From contig NC_030816.1 in NCBI RefSeq assembly GCF_001704415.2, forward strand, positions 75,347,713-75,411,712: DNA of 64,000 nucleotides, given 5' to 3'. The first letter of the stretch is position 1. The number at the start of each line of letters is the position of its first letter. A program made the position numbers and the translations under genes. The DNA is from Capra hircus. Lineage: Eukaryota; Chordata; Mammalia; Artiodactyla; Bovidae. A model generated the notes under the pieces. The model was given only the letters and a program-made list of their open reading frames with translations. It was not told the origin of the DNA and did no database searches. Below, one piece after another: positions 1-11,859 of the stretch.

Positions 1-160
1 GAAGGGGGGCGACAGGATGAGATGTTTAGATAGCATCACTGAGTCAATGGACTTGAATCTGAGCAAACTCCAGGAGACGGTGAGGGACGGGAAGCCTGCT
101 GGGCTGCAATCCATGGGGTCATAAAGAGTCAGACGTGACTTAGTGACTGAACAACAACAT
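1..160 (+). mobile_element. BovB LINE 3' end, 5' truncated
   Basis: The sequence matches the 3' end of BovB: gatgagatg, agatagcatcactgag, gagcaaactccaggagacgg, caatccatggggtc and the tail agtgactgaacaacaac. BovB is an RTE-type retrotransposon of ruminants and squamates. It is cut by the window edge. Confidence 0.85.
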
Positions 161-1791
161 ACACACATATTTGTGTAATCCTGCCTGACGATATCCTTAT
201 GACAAATTTCCAGATCCATAACTGCAGAATCAGAGGATACAGATTTAAATGTTGGTGTGCATTTCCCCATCACATTCCAGGAAAGCTATGTCAGTTCACA
301 TCCTTGCCAACATGGCTTTTTGTCTTTTGTGTAAACATGTGATACACAATAAGGATATCTCATTTATACCTTAATGTGATTTGGAAATATTTTATTTGCA
401 AAACAGAAACAAGTAGCCCTCTAATAGCTACACTATTTGGGCATAAAATGAGTAACTATTCTTATATTGATTCTTGCTTCGTTTTTGATTGTGCTTGAGA
501 TACAAAATTCTGAAATTGTAACAATTACAATTGAAGAACCTATAGGAGCGTTATATATTCCACTTATTACTTAAACAGTTCATATTTTAAGGATATTTTG
601 AACCTTGGTTTTTGTACAGAAAGTCTCATTATTTTTAGTCTTTTTTCATATGCACTGTTTTTAATAGAATGGAGGTATAGAAAATCCTAAATTTCATACA
701 ATGAAAAACCACTTATGTTTGGAATGGCTTATATTGAGAATGTAATAATTGAATATAGATCCATTTGACTCTCAGGTAATATGTTTTTGCTAAATCAATG
801 ACTACTGAAGTCTCAACCAGGAAGTAGCCAGAAAGCTCCTTCTTTCCTTCATTTCCTCTTCTGTTGGTGACCGAAATGGACAATAAAATATCTCCTTCAG
901 TGATCCTGCCAGGGTGCAGCTATTTTCTATGTAAGACTGAACTTGTCTGGCTCCCACGCCCCTGGGGACGGAGGGTAATGAAGTGGCTTTGTCCAGTGGC
1001 TGAATTAGGAGGAGGAAGAGGGCGATCATTCCTTGTGTTCTTGTTGGATTGTGTCCAGGGTGGAATCAGAGCCAGGGGAGGGAATAGGAAGGCCCAGGAG
1101 CATTTCTCAGAAATTGACCACTCTCCACGTTTGTGGCTGAACGGTTCACCATTTGAGGTGGACAGCTCAGAATGGATTCCACATCACCTCGTGACTGGGG
1201 AGTGGGCGTGGAGAACATAAGTTGGGGGCCTTCTCACTGCTGTGCCAAGCTCTAAGTCTACAAAACTGGCTTCAGACCATCTTCTTTCACAGTTTGCTGC
1301 TCATGTCTTAATGGAGCAAACACATGCAGCCCCCTCGACACACAGAAGTGACAGAGAGGGTAGTGGGCCAACTCTCTTTATTTTGCCAACACATTGAATT
1401 CTGCTTCATTTCACACTCAGTGCCCCAAGTTGGGGACTCAGGAACAAACCCTCCCCAAATGGTCCCTGTCTTTGTGGCACTACAGTTCAGCAGTGGAGAT
1501 CTGCATCCATCAGACCATCACATTAACAATTACAAGCCTGAGACGTGCCTCAAAAGCACATCTCATAGTGCCGCGAGCTGGTGTTATGGAGGGGCTTGGC
1601 AAGCCCTGTTCTGCTCAGGAGAGCAAATAAAGAAAGAGCACTAAGCCCAGGACTGTGCAATTGCTGGAAATTTGTGCATCTGAGAATGGACTTTCGAGGA
1701 CTGAACCCCAGGCCTGCAAGACCTGAGTGCTGCAATATAGCACTCCATGGAAACGGTCCACTGACCAGGACCTCGACGTTTGTTGTTTCAG
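1..1791 (+). other. Intron sequence upstream of exon A
   Basis: This is the 3' part of an intron of unknown length. It opens with a BovB 3' end and then shows AT-rich sequence with no recognisable exon. The 118-codon + ORF at 864-1220 has no family resemblance that I can see and does not encode the residues expected before exon A. Confidence 0.8.
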
Positions 1792-1932
1792 GCGCAGTTT
1801 GACATCGCAGTGGCCAGTGAAATCATGGCAGTGCTGGCTCTGACCGACAGCCTGGCGGACATGAAGGAGCGGCTGGGAAGAATGGTGGTGGCCAGTGACA
1901 AAAATGGGCAGCCTGTGACAGCAGACGACTTG
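1792..1932 (+). CDS. MTHFD1L: MTHFD1L internal exon A (synthetase domain)
   Basis: The exon follows the acceptor tgttgtttcag and ends at the donor TTG|gtatgt. It is 141 bp, phase 0 at both ends, and gives 47 codons starting AQFDIAVASEIMAVLAL and ending GQPVTADDL. This block is highly conserved in the formate-tetrahydrofolate ligase family and lies downstream of the nucleotide-binding P-loop, which must be in exons left of the window. MTHFD1L is the mitochondrial monofunctional 10-formyl-THF synthetase, which interconverts 10-formyl-THF, ADP and phosphate with formate, THF and ATP; in mitochondria it is thought to release formate for the cytosol. The wording DSLADMKERLGRMVVASDK fits the mitochondrial paralogue better than cytosolic MTHFD1. 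The frame stays open past the donor into a SINE fragment, so intron retention would add about 28 foreign residues before a stop. Confidence 0.95.
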
Positions 1933-1962
1933 GTATGTCCATCCCAGCTCGAGGTCCCTGAC

Positions 1963-2035
1963 CTTCCCGACCCAGGGACCGAACCTGGGTCTCCCGAATT
2001 GCAGGCAAATTCATGACTTTCGGAGCCACCAGGAG
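1963..2035 (-). mobile_element. Bov-tA SINE head fragment
   Basis: Only the tRNA-Glu-like head is present: cttcccgacccagggaccg followed by aacctgggtctcccgaattg and gagccaccagg. It starts about 30 bp after the exon A donor. Confidence 0.75.
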
Positions 2036-3645
2036 CCACATGTAATCAGGAGAATGAGAGTCTTCTTCATGTCACTGGGTATAATTTCTGTTCACACCGT
2101 TTCCTACTAAAGGTCCCGATTGTCCTACAACTTAATGTGGTACTCACGGGCATTTGTAATGTGCTTATTATTCCTGGCTGCAATCAGAGTACCTGAAATC
2201 TATTTCATGTGCTTTTCACAATTCTTTCCAATCCTGATTTCTGCTGTACCTGGAGTGGAAGCCTGTGGCTTTTTTTTTTTTTTAAGGTAATCTTTGCCTG
2301 CTTTAAATTGAGGGCAAATCACCATTCCAAGGAGTAAGAAGCAACGCCACCTTCATGAAAGGGAAGATTAAGTTAAAGAGGCACATTTTTGACTCCAGCC
2401 TGCTCCCTGGGCATGCTGCTGTGTTTGATTTTGTACCTTCAACTTGGGTTTCAGCTAATTTAAAAACAGATCTCCCCCAAATGATTCTTACTCATGTAGC
2501 TTTCTTTTGCATGGAGTGATGCTTTCTTACAAAACATTCATAGTAGCCTGGCACACCACCGCCTTGCTTAGTGCTGATTGTAATTTGCACACTAATCTTT
2601 TTCTCCTCTTCCCTTTAGTAGCCACCTTTGCTGTTCACCCCCCGCCCCCCACCATCAGTGATGTAACTATTTCATCTGCTTGTATGTGTTTATAAGCACA
2701 CAACACCTGGTACAACATAGACAGCCATTGTTCTAAATTTAAGCTTACTTTCCCATGTATTTAGTCATGCACAAATAATGAAATCTTAAATAAACACTGA
2801 TGAGAAGCTATCTTATTAATTCTAAGGGCTTGGGATGTAATTCTAAACCTTTGCCAAAATGTCTTGATTACCTTTTGGCTTCTTTTTGAAGAGCTGAATC
2901 TGACTGACTCATAAGTCTTGTAAAGTAGGTTAAATAGATATATTTATATCAGCCACTCATGGAATGCTTAGTATAAAGCTAAAAGAGAAAATCCAAATGC
3001 AAGTTGCTATAAAGATATTGCTTTTTTAAAATTATCAAATCTCAACATTTCTTTCTAGAATAGTATATTATAGTTTCTGTATAAATATTTCCTCTGTATT
3101 CTCTTAATGTTAGGTATCAGTAATATGTCAGGAGTAATTTGAAAGGGCTTAATCCACAAATATTTCCCTAAACTTAACTTTTTTTTGGTTTGTGATGAAA
3201 CTCTTGGATCTGGGACAAAAAACTCAAGAGTTGACTCTTTGGTGTTTCTTGCTTGCAAAATATACCTAATTTCTTCATATACCTGTAATAGATAGGTTAC
3301 AGTTCTTGTGATGTTTATTTTGTCCAATAAAGTAGAAAGTAAATTTGATTTTTAAAGACATTTTAATGATTCCATATTATAAAAGTACAAAAATAGAAAT
3401 TGATTATATAAGAGAAACATTTAATATTGTTGGTGAAAGAGAGAAAGTAATAAACAAATCCTTAGATTCTACCGCCTGATCCGTTAGGATTTGTTGCAGG
3501 CCACCTTCATTTTTTCAAGGCTACATTCAGATGCATTTGCTCATAATATGGCCTTCCAATAATTTGACTAGTTTGTTGAAAGATCATTCCCCAAGGTCTT
3601 TAGAAAAGGTGGAAAGGAATTTTTTTTTTTTTTTAATGCTTTCCC

Positions 3646-3785
3646 AGGACTTCCCTGGTGGTCCAGTGGCCAAGACATCACGTTCTTAATGTAGGGGGTC
3701 TGGGTTTGGTCCCTGGTCAAGGAACTAGATCCAACATGCTACAAGTAAGACCCAGCCCAGCCAAATAAGTAAATAGAACAATTTT
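3646..3785 (+). mobile_element. CHR-type tRNA-Glu SINE
   Basis: The head aggacttccctggtggtccag, here read in plus sense, is followed by ggtttggtccctggtcaagg and the A-rich tail aaataagtaaata. The pattern is typical of the older cetartiodactyl CHR SINEs. Confidence 0.8.
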
Positions 3786-4495
3786 TTTTCTTAATTCCCT
3801 CTGTGGGCTGCTTTAGCACACTTTCCCCAGTAGTTCTCAGACTTCATCCCTATTTTGTCTCTTCCTTGTCCCATTCTTTTCCAGGAATGCAATAGGGAGC
3901 TGCAAGAGAGCCTAATTCAAGCTTCATAGGATTGAAAGGAAGCAACCACAGCCACAAGTGGCTTCAGCTTCATTCTAGGCAGATGTGGAGTAAGAGATAG
4001 AAAACAAGGTGCCTTTCCAGTGTCCTGAGTACCTTCTGCATCTGGGATGAGATGCGAGAGAGAATAGAAACCGGCATGGGTGCCTTTAGACACGCCCCCT
4101 TCTCTCTCCAGTCTCTTTCTGTAACCAGCCTTTTCATTCTTCATCTTATTTCTCAGGGCAATAGTGTAATTTCTGGTGATGAAAAATAACATGCATAATT
4201 GCCAGAAAAAAACTTAGGTGAATTGAAAGGTATGGTAAGCCCCTTATTTCAATCAAGGAAGGTCCTGAGAAAAAATGCAATGACTCCTGCTTCCCCATCA
4301 CATCCTAGAAGGGTTGGCATCCATTCAGGTGAAGTGGGAGCACTGTCTTACCCATAGCTCAGAGTTGACGGCCGCCGGTGGGGTTACCCATGCACGAGGC
4401 AGGCTGGTGAGAAGCGGCTGAGAATTCACTCTCATGTGAATGATCTTTTGTCAATAATCTAAATAAGTGTATTTTTTTTCTTCCCTTTTCTCTAG

Positions 4496-4564
4496 GGGGT
4501 GACAGGTGCTTTGACTGTTCTGATGAAAGACGCGATAAAACCAAATCTGATGCAGACCCTAGAA
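4496..4564 (+). CDS. MTHFD1L: MTHFD1L internal exon B (synthetase domain)
   Basis: This is a 69-bp, phase 0-0 exon between a strong pyrimidine tract ending ttctctag and the donor GAA|gtaagt. It encodes 23 residues, GVTGALTVLMKDAIKP followed by NLMQTLE, which continue directly from exon A (VTADDL then GVTGAL). The sequence is near-invariant between the cytosolic and mitochondrial synthetases, so this exon alone would not separate the paralogues; the neighbouring exons do. The length is a multiple of three, so skipping it would keep the frame but remove a core segment of the ligase fold. The donor matches the consensus closely. Confidence 0.95.
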
Positions 4565-4859
4565 GTAAGTGATTTTGTTTCCATAGAAAGTGTTGACAGA
4601 GTTGCATTAAATAGACTGCTTTTGTATCTCTACATGTGAGCATTTCCAGCCAGTCTGAGCCTATGAGGAGCATCAGAATAACTGGTTGGTCATCCAGAAA
4701 GAAAAAGGTTCTTGATAGGATTCCTGTCTTGGCTAATGAAGTACTAATTGACCAGAGTAGAAACTTAGAAACTCAATGAATGTCTTACATCTCAGCAACT
4801 TGTGTAGCCTTGGGTTAACCACATGCAGTGTAGACGGGAAATACCTGCTTGCTGCAGTT

Positions 4860-5030
4860 CTGTCCAGTATGGTACCTGTGGGCCCCTCGTGGTTATTTCA
4901 GTCTGAATTAGTCTAAGTTTAAAATTCAGCTGTGCAGTCCAGCTAGTTACGTTTCATTTATTTTTATCAGCTACGTTTTAAGTGCTCTATAGCCACATGT
5001 GGATGGTGGTTATCATATTGGACAGAGCAG
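4860..5030. mobile_element. Decayed hAT-Charlie-like DNA transposon
   Basis: The phrases gtccagtatggtacctgtgg, ctctatagccacatgtgg and catattggacagagcagata recall the MER3/MER58-type nonautonomous elements, whose ends read CAGTGCTGTCCAATA. The family name is not certain. Confidence 0.5.
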
Positions 5031-6739
5031 ATAGAGACTGTTTTGAGCCCTGCAGAAAGTTCTCGTGGCTAATGAATGCTCTTTTAGGTCTCCGGTCAGC
5101 AAGGAACAGTTGAAGCGTCAATCTTATGAAATGGTTGGAAAGTCCATTATGGAGAATATTCATAGCTTTGTCATCATAGAAACCAAGATAGTTCCTGTTA
5201 TTACTTTGCTAAGTGATCTGCGTATAAAATAAGATATTGAACTCAGGATAGATATTTTTATGTCTTTGGGTTAGTGATAGAATTTCTTAGACCAAGTGTT
5301 AACTCAGTATACTGTGTCATATAAGTTGAGTGTGTGAGTCTGTGCTTGAATGTCCAACAATCATGTTCTAAGAATTTTTATGTCTATTTAAACCACATCC
5401 TGGGAGTTCAAAAACCAGGGCTCTCATACTTAATGCTGCTTTAGTGATGAATCGGCTGTGTAGATTAATCTAATTAAAATTAAATGCCGCCGATCTAGTC
5501 CTTAGAGTTATTATCCCAGGAATTGCAGTGTGTTGATGCTAATCTAGCCACACCCTGTCACCTGTCGACCTGGAGACTGGCGTCCAGTGCTTCTTAAACA
5601 GGTGGCCAGGGTGAGAGTTTTAGGGCACAGAGGAGTGAAGCCTACTGCCTACCCAGGGGTAGAGCCTGTGGTCTTGTCTCTTTAAATTTTCCTCACTAGC
5701 TCCACTCGCTTACTACAGGGCTACATCCTAGAACTCCCAAGGCTAGGAGGTGATGGAGACATTAAGATCTTAAACAGTGTTTTCTTCAGAGCACTTAAAA
5801 GGTTTCTCTGCATAGAAGTGAGAACTGAAGATGGACAGACAGATGGCGATCTAGACAATAAATGTACATGTCTTCATTTCCATAAACACAGATCCCAGCA
5901 TTATTTCACAGATATTTTTACTCTTTGCGATGAGTTTTCTTTTACTGCCTTTCTTCCTGCTTTTGTTCATTTTTCTCAACTTTGAAACATGTTCTCTCAC
6001 AGCCCATCCTGGTTCATGGGAACTTTCCATAGCCCCACCCCCTGCATCGCTCCCTGCCTCCCCCCATGTCAGTGGAAGGGCAGCCTGTATTTTCACAGGT
6101 GGAACCAAAGCTTCATACACACAGACCTCAGTGGCCCTGGCTGGCTCTGAATAAAACCTGAACATTTTACTGAATGTGCATAATTTTTTTAGATAGAACT
6201 ACAGTCTCTTCTGTTTGACAAAAGTATAGAAATGAAAGTAAAAGAAAAGTAACGTCATTTCATGACAAATTTTGTTTAAATCATTAAAATCTAAAGTTTT
6301 TGAGAATTCCCTAATTTTTTTCTTTTGTCTTTTGAGTAACTCTGACATCTTACTATGAGTGAAATTTTTCTTTCATTGTCTTAATAGTTACCAGATTTTT
6401 AATAGGTAAGATAAACAATGAGAAAGATGAAATTTTCAAAAATCAGAAGATTATTCTGTAAATACAAAAATGGCCAGTAATAATATGTACTTGCCCTGCC
6501 ATGATTCCCACACTTCATTTATTGTGCTGATTTTATGATTCTATTTTTCTTGAATTAGTTGATTTCTTAATGGGGAATAAAACATTTAAACAAGCTTCTT
6601 AGCCCATCAGAGTTTAATTCCATTCTTTTTAAGAGTATAATGCAGAATACTATGACATAAGGTTTATTTCATGGTCACTGAGGCAGCTAACACAGTGGCT
6701 TATCAAAATTTATAATAGGAAATAACTGGTTCTCATAGC

Positions 6740-7372
6740 TTTTTTTTTAACTTTTTAGTTTGTATTGGGATGTAGCTGATTAACAATGTTGAAATAGTTT
6801 CAGGTAAACAGCAAAGGGACTCAGCCATACATATACACCTATCCATTCTCCCCTAAACTCCCGTCCGGCAAGACCGCTGCATAATGTTGAGCAGAGTTCC
6901 ATGTGCTATACAGTAGGTCCTTGTTGGTTATCCGTTTTAAATATAGCAGCGTGTACATGTCCATCCCAAACTCCTTCACTGTCCCTTCCCCCGCATCCTT
7001 CCTCCCAGCAACCATAAATTCATTCTGTGGGTCTCTTTGTGTTTTGTACATAAATTCATTTGCATCCTTTCTTTTTCGATTCCGCATATAAGGGATCTCA
7101 TAGCATATTTCTTCTCTGTCTGACTTCACTCAGTTTGATAATCTCAAGATCCATCCACATTGCTACAGATGGCATTGTGTCATTCTTTTTAATGGCTGAG
7201 TGATATTCCATTGTACCATATGTGTTGTGCCTTCCTTTGTTGATGGGCATTTAGGTTGCGTCCATGTCTTGGCTGTAAACAGTGCCACAGTAAACACTGG
7301 GGTGCACGTATCATTTCAGATCTTGTTTTTCTCTAGATATATGCCCAGTCAAGGGATTGCAGGGTCATGGCT
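6740..7372 (-). mobile_element. L1 3' fragment, antisense
   Basis: A T-run at the left is followed by the reverse complement of an L1 3' part: ctgtgctatacagtaggtcc-like text, tccatccacattgctac, ggctgagtgatattccattg and tatatgcccagtcaaggg. The element ends close to 7370, 30 bp before exon C. Confidence 0.85.
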
Positions 7373-7401
7373 TTATAAGATTTGTTCTTCTGCTTCCACA
7401 G

Positions 7402-7513
7402 GGGACACCTGTATTTGTGCATGCTGGCCCCTTTGCCAACATCGCTCATGGCAACTCTTCGGTGTTGGCTGATAAAATTGCCCTGAAACTGGTTGGTGAA
7501 GGAGGATTTGTGG
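7402..7513 (+). CDS. MTHFD1L: MTHFD1L internal exon C (synthetase domain)
   Basis: The exon follows gcttccacag and ends at TTTGTGG|gtaagt. It is 112 bp, starts in phase 0 and leaves one base of a split Val codon that exon D completes. The translation begins GTPVFVHAGPFANIAHG and ends LVGEGGFV. The FVHAGPFANIAHGNSS block is a hallmark of the ligase core. Within LVGEGGFV the second acidic position expected from the paralogues (EEGFV in the mitochondrial form, PEGFV in the cytosolic form, both from memory) reads Gly here. An antisense L1 fragment ends about 30 bp before the acceptor, so only a short stretch of non-repeat intron holds the pyrimidine tract. Confidence 0.95.
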
Positions 7514-7694
7514 GTAAGTCACTTCTTTTCAACTTAGTTGTTGCCAAAATATGAAAGAAATCTAACCAATGATGGCTGGAACAGAGTGAGATCCATTCTG
7601 AATGAGATATATTCTTGTATGTCCACCTTTCAGAGATCAGAGATGGCCTCAGTCCTGAAAAAGCCCTAATGTCTGGTCTGCACTAGTGGTGTGA

Positions 7695-7885
7695 CATTGT
7701 GGTTGAGCCATAGATTTTGATGCCAGGTGCATGTAGTTTAGAATATAAGCTCTGACACTTGCTGGTTATGTGACCTTGGGTACAGTATAGTGACCTCTGA
7801 GCCTCAGCTTTCTCATCTGTAAAATGGTGATGACAATGTTGTATCAAACCTTCAACGGTTATTGTGACCACCAAATGAGATTATT
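7695..7885 (+). mobile_element. MIR SINE
   Basis: Core MIR text is clear: ttatgtgaccttgggtacag and cctcagctttctcatctg followed by taaaatggtgatgac. Confidence 0.75.
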
Positions 7886-8010
7886 TATTCATTCAGCAAA
7901 TATTTATTGACAGCCTGCCACATACAACACGTGTGACTCAGCTGTGGCTATGCAGTAAGAGAAACAGACCTAGTCCTGCCCTCCTGGAGCATACTTTGTG
8001 TGTAGTTTAA
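7886..8010 (-). mobile_element. L2 LINE 3' fragment
   Basis: ttcattcagcaaatatttat followed by tgacagcctgcc and cctgccctcctggagcatac match the reverse complement of an L2 3' end. Confidence 0.65.
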
Positions 8011-9307
8011 TAGGAGAAAGTGCTCTTTAAATGTCAGCTACTGTTAGCAGTAATAGCACTACTGATTACTTGAAATTAAATCAGTCTGCTCTTCCTCGAA
8101 TGGAATGTGTGCTTTTGCAGCTTAATGGATGGGAGATGCCCAACCATCAGACTTGAACATTTTTGCTGGTAAGACTTTTTGCTGCTCTGAAGCTCTTTGT
8201 GGTACCTACTTCTCTCTGGCTCTTGTTGGATATTCTGGCCAGAAAGAGGGGGAAACCACCATAGAGTTTGCTCAGTCCCTGCCAGCCCCAATCCTACCCC
8301 TAATACTGAGGCCATGAGGAAACAAAAGACAAACAAAGATTCATGAAATTCCACTGTAATTTGACATTGGAAGTGTTCCACTGGCAGATTTTCACGTGCC
8401 AAAAGGTAATTTCCATTCACCATGTGAAAGCCTGTAATCATCAAGTCTAGCAGTTGCTTCTTTCTCACCAATCATCAGCCTCTTATCAAACTCAGAAGTG
8501 AATTATTTTACTAGAAAAGATTCTGCTGGACAAACGAGCTTAGCTCTGCACTTTTATACTTGGCCATTACAAAGTTCATCAGGGTCATTGAGACTGTTTT
8601 AAGAATTCCTTATAGACATGCAGTCAGGATCAAATGAGGATTTATATGGTTCATGTCTCAAAGTTCTTATCATACAGCTCTCATGTACTTGCTGCTTCAG
8701 TACCGAATCCACTCTGAAAATGGCTAGATGCGCTGTCTAAATGGATTTGCTAGATTGATCACAGCATAATTGGAGAGCTAATGGACAAGGAGGTTGCGTA
8801 GGGCAGGCTCTGAAAGTTTAGACACTTCCGTGAAGTGCAGGTTCCAATGCATCAACTCCACAAATAAAAGAACTTCTTGAAGAAAGCACTCTCTTTTATG
8901 CTGATAGGGCTCTCTGCCTCTGTACCAGCCCTTACTTTATCAACACGTATTTATAGAATATATGTTACTGTGGCGAAGGATCTTTAAAGGTATATGTTGA
9001 TGATGTACCCTGAACACAGTAGCTCTCTATGTGGCCTTGGAGAAGCTATTAGCATCTTTGGGCATTTCTCTTATAGACATTCTCATCTGGAAAATGGGAA
9101 GTTGGACCAGGCTAGGTGTTGGATCTGGATGGGTAGCTGTGGACCCAGAGTTAGAAGCTGTAGAATCAGAAACCTAACAGTTAATACGACTTGAAGCAAT
9201 TTCCTTAACTTCTCTAGGACTTAGTGTCCTCCTTTGACAAAAGGAGCATACCTAGGCTGCAGGTTTTAATGAGTAGTAACAAATGAGAAAGTGCTTCATA
9301 AACCTAA

Positions 9308-9516
9308 CGTGCTTGCTAAGTCACGTCCGACTCTGCAACCCTATGGACTATAGCCAGCAAGGCTCCTCTGTCCATAGGATTCTCCAGACAAGATTACTGG
9401 AGTGGGTTGCCATGCCCTCCTCCAGGGGATCTTCCCAACCCAGGATCAAATCCACTCTCTTAAATCTCCTGCATTGGCAGGCAGGTTCTTTACCACTAAC
9501 ACCGCCTGGGAAGCCC
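9308..9516 (-). mobile_element. Bov-tA SINE
   Basis: Reverse-complement Bov-tA: gctaagtcacgtccgactct, actggagtgggttgccatgc and the head complement cctgggaagcccc. Confidence 0.85.
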
Positions 9517-9599
9517 CTTGTAAACCAAAGTAACTACGTAAATATCAATAATTATGTGAATTATTTCTATGATCTCTTCTGAAAGGCCAAGTCCTGGAG

Positions 9600-9785
9600 T
9601 TGGAGAATCTTTCTCAACTCCTTTCAAGTTGTGTAGTTTTAGGCAAGGTAACCCATGTTTGCCTCGGTTTCCATATCTATAAAGTAGGGATTTTAATAAG
9701 ACTTGTCTCATAGGTTTGAAATAAGGATAAAATGAGATGATGGATACATTCTGGCATGGTACCTGACACATGGTAAGACTAGATA
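9600..9785 (+). mobile_element. MIR SINE
   Basis: The MIR core is visible as ttgtgtagttttaggcaagg, cctcggtttccatatctata and aatgagatgatggatac, with the tail ctggcatggtacctgacaca. Confidence 0.7.
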
Positions 9786-9811
9786 ATTTTTAGTCACTCC
9801 TCACTATTATT

Positions 9812-9947
9812 TTGGAGAAGGAAATGGCAGTCCACTCTAGTACTATTGCCTGGAAAATCCCATGGATAGAGGAGCCTAGTAGACTACAGTCCGTGGGGTC
9901 ACAAAGAGTCAGACATGACTGAGTGACTTCACTTTCGCTTTCACTGT
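9812..9947 (+). mobile_element. Bov-A monomer
   Basis: The Bov-A part lacks a tRNA head: ggagaaggaaatggcagtcc, cctggaaaatcccatgg and agacatgactgagtgacttc. Confidence 0.8.
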
Positions 9948-9999
9948 TATTTACTGCATTTTTGATACATGACTAATGGAGGTTAATTTTCCTTTATTT

Positions 10000-10490
10000 A
10001 GGTTTTATTTTCAACTGTTTTAAGATGCTTCTAACATAAAATTGATCATTTTAACCATTTTTAAGTGCGCCACTCGGTGAAATACTTTCACGTTGTTCTG
10101 AAGACCGTCACCACCATTCATGTCCAGGACTCTTCATAGTGCAGAACTAAGGCTCTGTACCCATTAAACAACAACTCCATGTCTCCAGTTCCTGAAACCA
10201 CCCTTCTAGTTTCTGTCTCTGCACATGACTATTCTAGGTGATTCATATCAGTGTTTTTCTGACTGGCTTATTTCACTTAGCATAATGTCCTCAGCGTTGA
10301 CCCATGTTGTCATCACTTGTCAGAATTCCCTTACTAATTGATTTAGGCTGGACAGTACTCCACAGTATGTATATATTGCATTTTGTTTATCCGTTCATCT
10401 GTCAATGGACACTTAGGCTGCTTCCACCTTTTGGCTGTTTTGAATAATGCTGCTGTGAATATGAGTGCAAATATCTCTCTTTATATTATT
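10000..10490 (-). mobile_element. Old L1M 3' fragment, antisense
   Basis: The order tacccattaaacaacaactc, ctagtttctgtctctgcaca, ggcttatttcacttagcata and gtcaatggacacttaggctg is that of a reverse-complement L1M 3' end. It is diverged and old. Confidence 0.75.
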
Positions 10491-10518
10491 TTTAACGTAA
10501 GATCATAGTTCATTATAT

Positions 10519-10740
10519 GTCCCTGGTGACTCAGACGGTAAAGAACTCACCTGCCAATGCAGGAGACATAGAGATGCAGATTCAATCCCTGGGTCAAGAA
10601 GATCTCCTGGAGGAGGGCATGGCAATCCACTCCAGTATTCTTATCTGTAGAATCCCATGGACAGAGGAGCCTGGCAGGCTATAGTCCATAACGTCGCACA
10701 GAGCTGGACACAACTGAATGACTTAGCACACAACACACAT
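10519..10740 (+). mobile_element. Bov-tA SINE
   Basis: Head ccctggtgactcagacggta and tail gacacaactgaatgacttag are both present. It inserted just downstream of the L1M fragment. Confidence 0.85.
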
Positions 10741-11859
10741 GTAACACTAGTGCCTTATATCAGTATACGCCACAGGACTCAAGATCTATGTTGTTAAACC
10801 TTCAGGAAGGTGGTAAATTGATGCTGTGGCTCCATGGAACTCTGGGAGCAAAGTCAGTGTCCCAAACAGAGGGAACAGGGACCATCATCACTCTTTCCCT
10901 GTTTCCTGATCAAGCTTGCTCTGTGGGCTGGTTCTTCCCTTGCACTTGGATGAAATTTGCAGTGTATTACTCTCACTCCTAGTTAATATTTGCATGTCCA
11001 ATCTCATGAAGATCAAAAACTAATTTGCATTCAAATGGAAGCTTCTCTCCAGCGTAAAAACTGGGTCTGTGTCTAGATGACAGTGAGGGTGGAGGGTGAC
11101 TGCTTCTCGAACCCCCCTCACCTTGCACTTAGGCTGCCTCTGGCCCCTCCAGGGTTGAAGCTTGGCCAGTTGATGACACCAGTCTGGCCTCTTCCACACT
11201 CTAGGCAGAAGACTGCTGGGTTATATATTTCCCTTTAAAAAAATTCAACTGCTAGTTCCATACCTGGTCTCTGGGTACCATAGGCCTTGGACGTCTGACA
11301 ACCATCAGTGGGAGTGCAGTTCCATCTCTCACACGACCCTGCCGTGGGCTGTTTCTTTTCAGCTCATAGATATTTTTCTGGCCCCCCCATGGCAGTATCA
11401 CTGTTGAGCCTTTGCAATGGTTCTGCTACAGCCTCACTCACTGGCTCCAGAAAAGAGGGAGCAGTTGGCAGGCCTGGAGTGACACCCGCATGTCCATAAC
11501 TTTCTTTGAATCAACCCTTGCCCAGCTTCTACCCTTGTTAACCCCTTTGAAAGGTATCTTTTGGACAAAGGGACACAAAATGTATCTTCAAGCAATTCCT
11601 TTGCATGTGCTTCTAGGTTTAACGTCAGTCTTTGGCATGTGAGCAGTTGACATGGTTTTGGGGCATCACTGAAATGCAAAAGACCCCCATTTTAACATCC
11701 TTCTACTGAAGCTAAATTTAGTAGTACAGATTTATTTGAAGTCTGAGAATGAATTTATGTCCATAGAAGTGTGGTTGTGTATAAGAGAGTGTCTCTCTTA
11801 AGATACAAAAAAGCTCAAGCTCGAAAGAGAAAGATTGATAACTTGGGTTATATTTTTAA

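Larger units (their letters stand above)
1933..4495 (+). other. Intron 1 (2.56 kb)
   Basis: Donor gtatgt, acceptor ttctctag. It holds a SINE head fragment just after exon A and a CHR-type SINE at 3646-3785. The rest is AT-rich with no gene seen. Confidence 0.9.
4565..7401 (+). other. Intron 2 (2.84 kb)
   Basis: Donor gtaagt, acceptor ttccacag. It contains a decayed hAT-Charlie-like element near 4860-5030 and an antisense L1 piece at 6740-7372 that reaches almost to exon C. No gene is seen between them. Confidence 0.9.
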
